From a virus, in the IMG/VR virus record IMGVR_UViG_3300032291_001706, positions 1 through 30,850 of that record: DNA of 30,850 nucleotides; one strand, given 5' to 3'. Of the stretch, positions 1 to 8,314 are shown piece by piece (within the stretch, counting starts at the first letter, position 1; each line of letters starts with the position of its first letter). The notes under the pieces were generated by a model. That model searched no databases. It was not told where the DNA came from and was given only the letters and a program-made list of their open reading frames with translations. The position numbers and the translations under genes are program-made.

Positions 1-2930
1 AACAATCTTCTAACATTAATTCTGTCAAGTGCAGATTGTTTAATTTGTAATGTCTTGTTACCCCAAATTACTGTACCAACATCAGAGAATGTTGCGATAG
101 GATTAATTCTTCCTTCATATAACACATCTCTATCTTCTTGTGATAATTTCTTTCTCGCTTTAACCGAATTAACAAGACCTCTTGTGTAACCAGCGGTTGC
201 GAACCAAGGGAACGCGATGTTGTCAGTTAACGCCAAGTTTCTTGTTACTTCCGCAGTCGATGGGATGTAGATTTGTGTATTATTTACAGTGTCTCTCGTC
301 AATACCCAAGGATAGTAAGTTGCCGTGTAATTTGAATCAATACCTGAGTTGTATAGATTATCAACCGCCTCTTGTGGTAATATCTGATCTGATTCAAAAC
401 CTGTTGTCGGAACAAACATGTTATAGTCAGGTGTTGTAACGATGTAAATAGAGTCAGCTCTATCCAATTCAACCATATTAATTGTTTGTTCAACCAAATT
501 TGAATTATTTACATAATCAATACCGGGTGTAACAAATACGTTAATATTAACCGCCTCAGGGTTTGCAAATGTTTGAATACCTAAAAGGTATGCATAGTAA
601 TCTGTGTTAGCCCAATCGACAGAATTTTGATTTACTGTTATGTTTCTAAATAATCCACTTCCTGTTGAAGTTGGGTATCTATCGGATGCACAAGCTCCTT
701 TTTTATATCCTGAACCACCTAATACGAATGAATCACTATTTGTTCTATATTCTCTGTATATATCCCATCCATCAAAACCTCCGTAAGGTAATACCGTGAA
801 TTTACGAGCAAATGTTCTGTAATACGGATTATCTTGTGACTCAGGGTCATTTTGGAATGTTGCCGAACCTACTTCAAATTCAGATGTTCCACTTGTAACA
901 TAAGAGTTTGATATTGTAATCGCACTTGCCTGAATATCCATATGGAATCCTTTGGTTCTGTAATTCCAAGAATTAAAATCGTTGGTTGTACAGAAACTTA
1001 ATGGAACTTGTTTACCTTTATATTCTAAGAAGTCAGAGTCAATACCGATCTTATCTGAGAAACCTAAATACGTTCTTCTTACGTTATCACCAGAACTTGT
1101 AACTGAATTATCAGATCCTGATGTTGTACCAAATGGTGGGTTATAAATAACTTCACCTGGGAAATCATATTTTGTCTTGTAGATTGCAAATGGTGGTTCT
1201 GCACCTGAGTATTCTCTCATATTGTAACCTTCAAAACCACATGGTAATGAATCCGACGGTGCGTCTTCATTCATTTCTAACATAATAAATTTAGAAAGTA
1301 ATGCGTAATCACCATTAGATGTACCCACTTTTTTAGCAACGTAGTTGTTTAAAGTTGGGTCCATTGTACAATTAGTGAATTTCTCAATAACCACAGGGTT
1401 TGAATCCGTGTCATTAAAATCTCTAACTAAGATGTCAAATGTATTATTTGCAAATGACATGTTTGCTAATGATATTTTTATTTGTGTATTAGCATCAGAA
1501 CCATCTGAAATAAGAATAGCTTTGAATAATTGGTAAACTGTGTTACCACGAACTTCTGATACAACCCAAGGAGTTTCAGGTGTTTGGTATTTCTCCAAAT
1601 AATTACCGATTGAGGTAACGTCTAAACTTCTTGCATCATCTAATGAAATTAGTGAGCAATTTAAACCTCTAATGTATCCTTTGTTGTAAGCCCATCTTAA
1701 CATGTTTGAATATCTTTCTTCAACAAATAGTGGTACTTCGGTTCTTGGTTTTTCAAAATTACCAACACCAAAAACTTTTACCAAATAATTTGTATTAGAT
1801 ACATCTAATGATGTTTCAAAATCGAACGTTTGATTTGATCTTGTTCTACCTGATAATTTAAATGTTGAGAAAGGATTTTTAGTTACTCCTGAGTAATCTC
1901 CCGTACATATCATGGTAACATCTGATGTTCCAGATACTTGATATACAGGTCCGTTATCAGATCCGTAAGTTGCAATACCTCTTGATCTTAATGTTGAAAC
2001 TACAATATTATCATAATCGGTAAATGAGGTTCCTGTAAATATACCTAAACCTAAATTTAACCTACCAAGTACTGAAACGCCTGGATTGACTTGCATAGAG
2101 ACACTGTTTTGTTGATACACATAAAAAGAATATCCCGCACAATCACCGTCGATGTTAGTAAATAAGGAATAATACCAAGGATCGTTAGTTGAGTTTGTTA
2201 GTGTGTTAGCCGATAATGGAATACCAGGAATATCGAAAACATTTGTTGAATTCGTTAATCCTGTTAATGCGTCTTGTGCTGTTCCGCTAACTAATGATTG
2301 ATAAATACTATTAGGAATACTACCGAAATAAGAAATCTCAGTATTTCCTGAAAGGGTTCCTCCCGTTGCATTGTTCGCCAAAGTAATACACAAATCACTA
2401 ATATCCTCACGGAATGTCGATACACTACCGTCGAATTTCTGATATTGAACATCCAATAAAGATTGGATTTCTGTTGGAAAATCAGAGTCTTTTAATGATA
2501 TGGTAAATGGACTCGTTGTCGTATTGGCCGTAAAATCGATCCCTGTTGTTATTGCTGATGTCGAATACCCAATCGTTGACGGGTCAACGTTTGCCACGGT
2601 TCTAATCGACCAAGACGGTCCCGCATCGTAACCCGATAAACCTAATATTCTTGTTACGAAAAGTTGATTTGATTGTTGTAAGTATGATTTAGCGATATAT
2701 GCCGCCTCATATTTAGGAATTTGTGTATTCACAAATTTTTCGGGAGATGTTCCTCCGAACATTGCTTGAAATTCGTCAAAATTAGAGATGAAGATAGGTT
2801 CAAATGCGGGACCATTTAATGTCTCCCCAACGATACCTAATGTTGTTACACCAACACTCGAAGCGACGAAGCTCAAATCAACCTCTGAGGTATAAACTCC
2901 AGGTGAAACGAATACTTTACTATTTGCCAT
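1..2930 (-). CDS. Tail sheath protein (T4 gp18-like), C-terminus cut by window edge
   Basis: This is the contractile sheath subunit that polymerises around the tail tube and shortens on infection. Translated from the ATG at 2928-2930, the frame stays open to base 1, giving 976 visible codons. The N-terminus (MANSKVFVSPGVYTSEVDLS) is the usual sheath opening. A middle segment reads EKFTNCTMDPTLNNYVAKKVG, as in other sheaths. The C-terminal part contains FPWFATAGYTRG, then KLSQEDRDVLYEGRINPI, and ends at ALDRINVRRL, the hallmark of the conserved sheath C-domain. T4 gp18 is about 660 residues, so this one carries several hundred extra residues, mostly Ser/Thr/Asn-rich beta segments between residues ~100 and 700, probably surface-exposed insertions. 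An ATATTTAT element lies 33 bases upstream. Identity is very secure; only the extreme C-terminus is missing. Confidence 0.95.
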   Translation of the reverse strand, partial: MANSKVFVSPGVYTSEVDLSFVASSVGVTTLGIVGETLNGPAFEPIFISNFDEFQAMFGGTSPEKFVNTQIPKYEAAYIAKSYLQQSNQLFVTRILGLSGYDAGPSWSIRTVANVDPSTIGYSTSAITTGIDFTANTTTSPFTISLKDSDFPTEIQSLLDVQYQKFDGSVSTFREDISDLCITLANNATGGTLSGNTEISYFGSIPNSIYQSLVSGTAQDALTGLTNSTNVFDIPGIPLSANTLTNSTNDPWYYSLFTNIDGDCAGYSFYVYQQNSVSMQVNPGVSVLGRLNLGLGIFTGTSFTDYDNIVVSTLRSRGIATYGSDNGPVYQVSGTSDVTMICTGDYSGVTKNPFSTFKLSGRTRSNQTFDFETSLDVSNTNYLVKVFGVGNFEKPRTEVPLFVEERYSNMLRWAYNKGYIRGLNCSLISLDDARSLDVTSIGNYLEKYQTPETPWVVSEVRGNTVYQLFKAILISDGSDANTQIKISLANMSFANNTFDILVRDFNDTDSNPVVIEKFTNCTMDPTLNNYVAKKVGTSNGDYALLSKFIMLEMNEDAPSDSLPCGFEGYNMREYSGAEPPFAIYKTKYDFPGEVIYNPPFGTTSGSDNSVTSSGDNVRRTYLGFSDKIGIDSDFLEYKGKQVPLSFCTTNDFNSWNYRTKGFHMDIQASAITISNSYVTSGTSEFEVGSATFQNDPESQDNPYYRTFARKFTVLPYGGFDGWDIYREYRTNSDSFVLGGSGYKKGACASDRYPTSTGSGLFRNITVNQNSVDWANTDYYAYLLGIQTFANPEAVNINVFVTPGIDYVNNSNLVEQTINMVELDRADSIYIVTTPDYNMFVPTTGFESDQILPQEAVDNLYNSGIDSNYTATYYPWVLTRDTVNNTQIYIPSTAEVTRNLALTDNIAFPWFATAGYTRGLVNSVKARKKLSQEDRDVLYEGRINPIATFSDVGTVIWGNKTLQIKQSALDRINVRRL

Positions 2931-2962
2931 TTTTTGCTAGTTGTTAAGATTTATTTTTTTAT

Positions 2963-2975
2963 GATAAATATTAAC
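2963..2975 (-). promoter_or_regulatory. ATATTTAT-type upstream element, sheath gene
   Basis: The coding strand reads GTTAATATTTATC, 33 bases before the sheath ATG. It shares the ATATTTAT core seen before several other genes in the window. It is a candidate phage promoter or leader; the role is inferred only from recurrence. Confidence 0.45.
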
Positions 2976-3048
2976 AAATAATGCAAAAACTTTACTTGTT
3001 ACAAACTATTTATATTTTAGGTAGATTATTTTCTTCCTTTTTTATCTT

Positions 3049-3213
3049 ATGGATTCTAAAGACACAGAAGTAAAAAATTTAAAGATTTCTAAAGAAGTTC
3101 ATGACATCTTAAAGAGATATTGTGAAAAACGAGGTATTAAAATTTATCGTTTTTTGGAATCTTTAATTCGTGAAAAATGTTCAGATAAGAAAGACATATA
3201 CGGCGAAAACTGA
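3049..3213 (+). CDS. Small ribbon-helix-helix-like protein (54 aa)
   Basis: A short ORF runs from ATG 3049 to TGA 3211-3213. It has a short beta-strand-like stretch (VKNLKISKEV), then two predicted helices separated by a turn (HDILKRYCEKRGIKIYRFLE and SLIREKCS). This is the size and layout of Arc/MetJ-type DNA-binding proteins, which act as dimers. It lies on the opposite strand inside the virion cluster. It ends one base before the stop of the gp15-like gene and diverges from the sheath gene across a 118-base region, so it could regulate that promoter (inference). A TATTTAT-containing stretch precedes it. Base composition and codon use fit a real gene. A structural role cannot be excluded. 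Confidence 0.65.
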   Translation: MDSKDTEVKNLKISKEVHDILKRYCEKRGIKIYRFLESLIREKCSDKKDIYGEN

Positions 3214-4248
3214 TTATTGTCCTTCAAAGATTATTTGAGCCTCTTGGGTATTGTCGTTTTTAACTACGTCAATTCTCATGTAATCGTTAGCGCTTATTTG
3301 TATGGTCGTTAAGTTGGATCCATAATAGTCACCATTAACATATACATCATAAGTATTAACATTTGTCTCTAACAATCTTACTAAATCATAACTTTTAGTA
3401 AATGATAATGTTTGACTCGTATTTCCCGATGGATAAGTGTATATAATTTGTTTAACTGTATCGTCAGTATTGGTTCCAATATTTTTTCGTAGTTTTGTTT
3501 TTGTATCAACCTCGATTACTTGGACCACTCGGTTTATTGCGGGACTTACCGTAAATTCCTCCTCATCAATTAAAAAACCTAATACTACAAATTCATAGCT
3601 TTGAACGTAGTACTTTCTTTTATCTAAATCCATAACGGACTCGTCGGTAATATTATTCCATATAATTGGAATGTAATGTCCTTTTACAACCATATAAGAT
3701 TGTCTTGATGCAAATTTTTCCAATATAATTTGATTGAACTTATTAAGTTCTCTCATTCTATTACAGATTATTTTTACTTGGTATGTGATATCCACAGGAA
3801 TTGGTTGTGGTATTTTATATACATCGGCACCCATTCTATTACCATCCCAATTTGGTACGGTTGCATAATAATACTGTTTTCTATTTGGTATATTATAAAT
3901 CAATGCGGGATTTGATCCAAATTTAACTTCGGGTTGTCTTATTGTTGTGACGAAAGGCGGTTTAACATTAAAATCCGAATCGGCAAAATTCCAAGTTTCC
4001 GTAAATTGTGACCAATTTTGAGTTGTAATTATAATATCAACTGTCGGTACAGTTTGTCCATCAACTACTACTTGTAAATCATCTCTAACAAAATCCAAAA
4101 ATCCTCTATCTAAATCTGCATGTAATACTGATTTAGGTAGAAATGTTCCATCTTTATTAATCATGTCTAATAACTCTTGTCGTCTAGGATATAAAGTCGG
4201 TGGATATGTTAATGGTAAATTTTTTTTTATCTTTTTTGGAAATCCCAT
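3214..4248 (-). CDS. Probable tail-completion / sheath-stabiliser protein (T4 gp15-like)
   Basis: This 344-residue protein lies just upstream of the sheath gene in the same orientation. Around residues 150-240 it has a pattern typical of gp15-type tail terminators: ITYQVKIICNRMRELNKFNQ, an amphipathic helix, then IPIIWNN, then a paired beta segment RKYYVQSYEFVVLGFLIDEE. In T4, gp15 caps the tail tube and sheath so that the head can join. The last ~90 residues form an additional beta-rich segment (NTYDVYVNGDYYGS and following) not expected in the short T4 protein. Its start codon follows the zinc-ribbon gene stop by two bases, implying co-transcription. Family assignment rests on pattern memory rather than alignment, so it is moderate; membership of the virion module is much safer. 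Confidence 0.5.
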   Translation of the reverse strand: MGFPKKIKKNLPLTYPPTLYPRRQELLDMINKDGTFLPKSVLHADLDRGFLDFVRDDLQVVVDGQTVPTVDIIITTQNWSQFTETWNFADSDFNVKPPFVTTIRQPEVKFGSNPALIYNIPNRKQYYYATVPNWDGNRMGADVYKIPQPIPVDITYQVKIICNRMRELNKFNQIILEKFASRQSYMVVKGHYIPIIWNNITDESVMDLDKRKYYVQSYEFVVLGFLIDEEEFTVSPAINRVVQVIEVDTKTKLRKNIGTNTDDTVKQIIYTYPSGNTSQTLSFTKSYDLVRLLETNVNTYDVYVNGDYYGSNLTTIQISANDYMRIDVVKNDNTQEAQIIFEGQ

Positions 4249-4250
4249 AA

Positions 4251-4415
4251 TTATTTATCTTCTGTATTATCGTTACCACATTTATGACATAAGTATGGAT
4301 CGTCACCACCGTCAGATAAATCCCAAGACCAACCACAAGAATCGCAAATAACTTTTTCGTTATCTATTAATTCCATTAATCTGGTCATTTGTCTTTCGGT
4401 TATTTGTATTTTCAT
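4251..4415 (-). CDS. 54-aa zinc-ribbon protein with capsid-tag-like N-terminus
   Basis: The ATG is at 4413-4415 and the TAA at 4251-4253, with gaps of one and two bases to its neighbours, so it sits inside a tight operon. Cysteines C24, C27, C43 and C46 form two CxxC knuckles 15 residues apart, a clear zinc-ribbon layout (CDSCGWSW ... YLCHKCGN). Residues 1-17 (MKIQITERQMTRLMELI) form an amphipathic helix ending in L-M-E. That resembles the short N-terminal targeting peptides of T4 internal head proteins, which the prohead protease cleaves after (L/I)-x-E. Function unknown; a small virion or assembly protein is the best guess from position. Confidence 0.7.
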   Translation of the reverse strand: MKIQITERQMTRLMELIDNEKVICDSCGWSWDLSDGGDDPYLCHKCGNDNTEDK

Positions 4416-4416
4416 A

Positions 4417-4929
4417 TTATATACCTCTAAATTCGTTATCTGTTACCGGTGACGCCATAATTGTTCTGTAAAAAGCTTTGTATCCACCGTATGTGTGTTT
4501 ATTATCCGAAACAACACGACCATCGTCAATTACAGAATAATATCTAACTTTCGTTTCTGTTTCATAATAACCTATATAATCACCAAATGATATATCGATA
4601 TTTAATTCTTCTAAATGTTTTGTATATACCGACACTCTAATATTTCCAGGTTCTGTTTGTTCTATTTTTGAAGTACCGTATGTTTTGGTGATAGGTGCCA
4701 TAACCTGAACGAATCCTTTAAACTCTATTGGGGTATCAAACTGAATTCCGTCTTTTAGTGTCTCACCATATACGTCGTCTTTCTTTGTTTTATTTCGATT
4801 AACTCGATATAAAACCAAAGTAAAATTCATATCACCCTCCAACCATTCGGATCCCATATCGATATCCAACGAATAGTCTTCCGCTCCGAAAAATTTACCT
4901 AATCTTGTTATTGGGACTTTCTTTGCCAT
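4417..4929 (-). CDS. Virion protein, head-tail connector candidate
   Basis: This 170-residue protein is the first gene of the minus-strand virion module (this gene, zinc ribbon, gp15-like, sheath). The sequence is mostly beta, with a segment IDISFGDYIGYYETETKVRY followed by YYSVIDDGRVV. This 'GDyi...yEV...dg' arrangement recalls head-closure or neck proteins, which have a barrel of this length. In T4 the corresponding genomic position, upstream of 15 and 18, belongs to gp14, but I cannot match it to gp14 by motif. I see no signal peptide or membrane segment. An ATATTTAT element lies 7 bases before the ATG. The CDS is certain; the connector role is inferred. Confidence 0.4.
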   Translation of the reverse strand: MAKKVPITRLGKFFGAEDYSLDIDMGSEWLEGDMNFTLVLYRVNRNKTKKDDVYGETLKDGIQFDTPIEFKGFVQVMAPITKTYGTSKIEQTEPGNIRVSVYTKHLEELNIDISFGDYIGYYETETKVRYYSVIDDGRVVSDNKHTYGGYKAFYRTIMASPVTDNEFRGI

Positions 4930-4935
4930 AATATT

Positions 4936-4948
4936 GATAAATATTTGT
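4936..4948 (-). promoter_or_regulatory. ATATTTAT-type element in a divergent intergenic region
   Basis: The minus strand reads ACAAATATTTATC, 7 bases before the ATG of the connector candidate. The core AAATATTT is self-complementary and lies in the 52-base gap that also leads into the plus-strand SNF2 gene, so it could serve both directions. Confidence 0.4.
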
Positions 4949-4981
4949 TAATCACTTATTTTTAGTTGTAAAACTTTTTTT

Positions 4982-6736
4982 TTGGAAAACATACACTCAA
5001 TAGAACAAAAAGCATTAAACATTCTATCATCTTATGATGGTGGTAATAATTTTATATTGAGGTTAAAACAACAGTCTTTAATTAATAAAAAGTTTTTTCC
5101 AACTAGGACTCAGTCAGATTACATAATTACTTATCATTCCGAAAAACCAAAGGTTGCTAAAAAGTGGGTAGATTTAGACCCATACTTCGCCAAAAAATTT
5201 GCCGATGAAAAATTATTTAGGGAAATACCTGAGAAGGTGTATGTGGAGAAACTATTGGTTGAAAAAGAAAAATCTTACCACATATGGGGTAAATTTTTTG
5301 AGAATGAGAGTATGGTCGATTTTTGGGTCCCTAAAGGAGCGTTGATTAAAACCCATACCATAGAAAAAGTGGATATCGATTATTCAAAGTATGATCATAG
5401 ACCCCCTCTTAATCATCAAAAAGAGGCTATTGAAAAACTTGCCGGAAGTAAAAGGTTTATATTGGCCGATGATATGGGATTGGGAAAGACAACCTCAACC
5501 ATTATCGCGGCATTGGAGTCGGGGGCGAAAAAAGTTTTAATTATATGTCCCGCATCTTTAAAAATAAATTGGGCAAGAGAGATTGAAAATTACACAGACA
5601 AATCAATTTATATTTGTGAAGGTAAGAACTTTTCGGCTAATGAGGATTTTGTTATTGTTAATTATGATATTATAAAAAACTTTCACGATATGAAAGACAA
5701 AGAAAATTCTCAGATATTAAAGTCGGGATTTGATTTGGTTATAATCGATGAGGCCCATTATATTAAAAATTCACAAGCTCAAAGAACAAAATTAATTAAT
5801 CACTTTGTAAAAAATGTTAATAGACTATGGTTATTAACCGGAACTCCAATAACATCGAGACCGATTGATTATTATAACTTATTATCCTTGGTCGAATCTC
5901 CTGTTGCTCAGAATTGGATGGCGTATGTTATTCGTTTTTGTGAGGGATACCAGTTTAGAGCGGGAAAGAGAAAGGTATGGAACGTAAATGGGGCGTCGAA
6001 TTTGGATGAACTTCGTGATAGGACTTCGAAACAAATATTAAGAAGATTAAAGACTGATGTATTAGATTTACCTGAAAAAATTATCAACCCTGTTTATTTA
6101 AGGTTAAAATCAAAAGAATATGAAAACCTTATGGGTGAATATTATGATTGGTTTAGAAACAATAAAGAGGAATCATCGTCTTTAACAATTCAATTTTCAA
6201 AGTTAATGAAAGTTAGACAAGTCATAGCCGAGGAGAAAGTATCACAAACCATAGAACTTGCTGAGAATATTTTAGAACAAGGAAAAAAAGTTATCATATT
6301 TTCAAACTTTACAGAACCTTTAAAAAGAATTTACGAACACTTTGGTAAGTCCTCAGTTTATTTGGACGGTTCCTCTACCAAACCTGCAAGACAAAAGGCG
6401 GTTGATGATTTCCAAGATAATGAAAAGGTTAAAGTATTTTGTGGTAACATAAAAGCCGCAGGTGTTGGTATCACATTAACATCGGCAGAAGTTGTTATTT
6501 TTAACGATCTATCTTTTGTTCCTTCGGACCACTCACAGGCGGAAGATAGAGCTTATCGATATGGTCAGAAAAATAGTGTTTTAGTTTATTATCCTCTATT
6601 TGAAAATACAATTGAAGGGGCGATATATGACATCCTAATAAGGAAAAAAGGTATCTTTGAAACGGTGATGGGTGACAATTTAGATAGGGGTAGTGTTGCT
6701 GAATTAATACTCGACTCGATCAATTCTGATGGATAA
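4982..6736 (+). CDS. SNF2-family DNA helicase/translocase
   Basis: A 584-residue superfamily-2 ATPase of the SNF2/SMARCAL1 type. Walker A is DDMGLGKT (residues 163-170), the DEAH box is at 256-259 (VIIDEAHYIKN), motif III is LTGTPI (285-290), and motif VI is QAEDRAYRYGQ (519-529), which is diagnostic for SNF2. The ~140 residues before the ATPase core look like an accessory domain. Phages use such enzymes to remodel replication forks and recombination intermediates, the role UvsW fills in T4 (family knowledge; role here inferred). The only usable start is TTG at 4982, directly after a run of nine T. The in-frame stop is at 4949-4951 and no ATG lies between them. The next Met is near residue 111, so the exact N-terminus is uncertain. 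The gene diverges from the virion module. Confidence 0.9.
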   Translation: MENIHSIEQKALNILSSYDGGNNFILRLKQQSLINKKFFPTRTQSDYIITYHSEKPKVAKKWVDLDPYFAKKFADEKLFREIPEKVYVEKLLVEKEKSYHIWGKFFENESMVDFWVPKGALIKTHTIEKVDIDYSKYDHRPPLNHQKEAIEKLAGSKRFILADDMGLGKTTSTIIAALESGAKKVLIICPASLKINWAREIENYTDKSIYICEGKNFSANEDFVIVNYDIIKNFHDMKDKENSQILKSGFDLVIIDEAHYIKNSQAQRTKLINHFVKNVNRLWLLTGTPITSRPIDYYNLLSLVESPVAQNWMAYVIRFCEGYQFRAGKRKVWNVNGASNLDELRDRTSKQILRRLKTDVLDLPEKIINPVYLRLKSKEYENLMGEYYDWFRNNKEESSSLTIQFSKLMKVRQVIAEEKVSQTIELAENILEQGKKVIIFSNFTEPLKRIYEHFGKSSVYLDGSSTKPARQKAVDDFQDNEKVKVFCGNIKAAGVGITLTSAEVVIFNDLSFVPSDHSQAEDRAYRYGQKNSVLVYYPLFENTIEGAIYDILIRKKGIFETVMGDNLDRGSVAELILDSINSDG

Positions 6737-6749
6737 ATCAAAACCGCAA

Positions 6750-6760
6750 GATATTTATTG
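6750..6760 (+). promoter_or_regulatory. ATATTTAT-type upstream element
   Basis: GATATTTATTG lies 21 bases before the ATG of the SOD-nuclease fusion and carries the recurrent ATATTTAT core. Function inferred from recurrence only. Confidence 0.4.
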
Positions 6761-6781
6761 ATACGAATATTAATATAAGTA

Positions 6782-8314
6782 ATGAAAAAACTTCAAGAAA
6801 AAGTAGAGAAGGTAGCCAATCAAATAAAAGAAATAGAAACGAGGGATAATGAAAAATTGTTTATAAATGAGATGAAGAAAATAGGTATTGAAAAATTACC
6901 TTATACTTATTCCGCCTTAAAACAGTTTATAGATCCCGAAACTATGTCATACCACTATAACGGTCATTATAAGACTTATGTGGATAAATTAAACGACGCA
7001 TTGAGTAAAAAAGATTATGGTGATGTTGAGTTGGAAGAAATAATTAGATCAATTGGTAAATACAATAAAACAATTAGGAACAATGCCGGAGGAGCCTTTA
7101 ATCATGCCTTGTTTTGGAAAATGTTATCACCGACAGAACAAAAATGTACCGGAGAAATTTACGATAGAATTAAAAAAGATTTTCATAATTTTTTAGGTTT
7201 TAAACAAGAATTTACGGAAAAAGCAAAAAAGAACTTTGGGTCTGGTTGGATTTGGTTGGTACTTAACAAATCAGGTTCTTTAAAAATAATGACAACACCA
7301 AATCAAGATAATCCACTAATGAATATTGTTAGAAATGGGGGTTATCCTTTACTAGGACTTGATTTGTGGGAACACGCATATTATTTACGATACAAAAATA
7401 AAAAAGACGATTACATTAAAAACTTTTTTAAAGCAATCAATTGGAAGTTTGTGAATAAAATGTATAATATGAAAATTAGAACTAAACTAAATGAATCCAC
7501 AACCATTAAAAGGGTTATCTCAGAGGGGTTAAGTGAATCGTGTTCTAAGGAAGAAAATGAGTCTTATAGATTTATTTTTAATATAAATCCTAACGTTAAA
7601 CAAATTTACAAAACAGGTATACAGAACGCTCTTAAAGAAGTTTTCTCAGATAGGTATTACGAAAAAGATGAATATAAACAAGGTGAAATGGCCGGGGTTT
7701 ATGATTTAGAAAATGAGGGTAGATCGGTTATAAATTATTTAAATACAAATTATACAGGATTTTGTATCTTGGTTAAGGATATTAATAAACTTCTAACTTC
7801 TTTGGGTGAAACTCCTTTATCGTTTATTGGTCATCCCCCTAAAATGCAAATTGATGAAGTTAAAAGAATGACCGAAATTATCGATAAATTTAAATTTAGA
7901 ATATTCTCGACGAATTCTAAAACATTTCAAAATTTAATATCGACTTTAGGTAGAACAAATATGTTTGGTGAAAAAACTGAAGAATTTGCCGTTAAAAAAT
8001 TAAAAGAAAAATTTGGTGATGATAATGTTATTAAGATTGGTAGACTTGGTAGTACCGAAGATGCTATTGGGGGTATTGACGCTCAAATAACTATTGATAG
8101 TGAAACCAAAACAGCCCAAATCAAACCATTCTCAAATTACGAGGAGAAGAATGATAAATTTATTGTCTATGGAACCGCTAATGTAAAACCATATAAAACG
8201 GATTGGATTGTTTTTTATAACAATAAGTTAGGGGTTTTAATTTTTGATAACCACAAAACAAAAATATCTGGTGGTAATTTTACGTTTGATAAAGGAGATC
8301 TTATTTACAACTGA
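6782..8314 (+). CDS. Mn-superoxide dismutase fused to a PD-(D/E)XK nuclease-like domain
   Basis: A 510-residue two-domain protein. Residues ~36-230 are a complete Mn/Fe SOD, which converts superoxide to peroxide and oxygen. The metal ligands are H58 (YHYNGHYKTYV), H108 (NNAGGAFNHALFW), D194 and H198 (LDLWEHAYY), and the gateway tyrosine is Y66. Gly at 103-104 together with Q175 in NQDNPLM is the manganese-type signature. Residues ~235-252 form a linker containing IKRVISEGL. Residues ~255-390 are unrecognised. Residues ~395-490 look like a PD-(D/E)XK fold: helix glutamates near 397-401, D433 in GGIDAQI and Q446-I-K448 in TAQIKPF, the Mrr-like D...QxK form. Residues 1-35 are an added charged helix. 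The stop overlaps the next ATG (TGATG). The SOD call is near certain, the nuclease call moderate. Confidence 0.9.
   Translation: MKKLQEKVEKVANQIKEIETRDNEKLFINEMKKIGIEKLPYTYSALKQFIDPETMSYHYNGHYKTYVDKLNDALSKKDYGDVELEEIIRSIGKYNKTIRNNAGGAFNHALFWKMLSPTEQKCTGEIYDRIKKDFHNFLGFKQEFTEKAKKNFGSGWIWLVLNKSGSLKIMTTPNQDNPLMNIVRNGGYPLLGLDLWEHAYYLRYKNKKDDYIKNFFKAINWKFVNKMYNMKIRTKLNESTTIKRVISEGLSESCSKEENESYRFIFNINPNVKQIYKTGIQNALKEVFSDRYYEKDEYKQGEMAGVYDLENEGRSVINYLNTNYTGFCILVKDINKLLTSLGETPLSFIGHPPKMQIDEVKRMTEIIDKFKFRIFSTNSKTFQNLISTLGRTNMFGEKTEEFAVKKLKEKFGDDNVIKIGRLGSTEDAIGGIDAQITIDSETKTAQIKPFSNYEEKNDKFIVYGTANVKPYKTDWIVFYNNKLGVLIFDNHKTKISGGNFTFDKGDLIYN

Noticed and set aside
182-439. Plus-strand ORF within the sheath region
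   Set aside because: It lies wholly opposite a conserved sheath segment, has no known motif, and is explained as an antisense shadow.
2931-3048. T4-type late promoter TATAAATA
   Set aside because: The recurrent element reads ATATTTAT on the coding strand, the opposite orientation to the T4 late box, so calling it a T4 late promoter would be wrong without transcript data.
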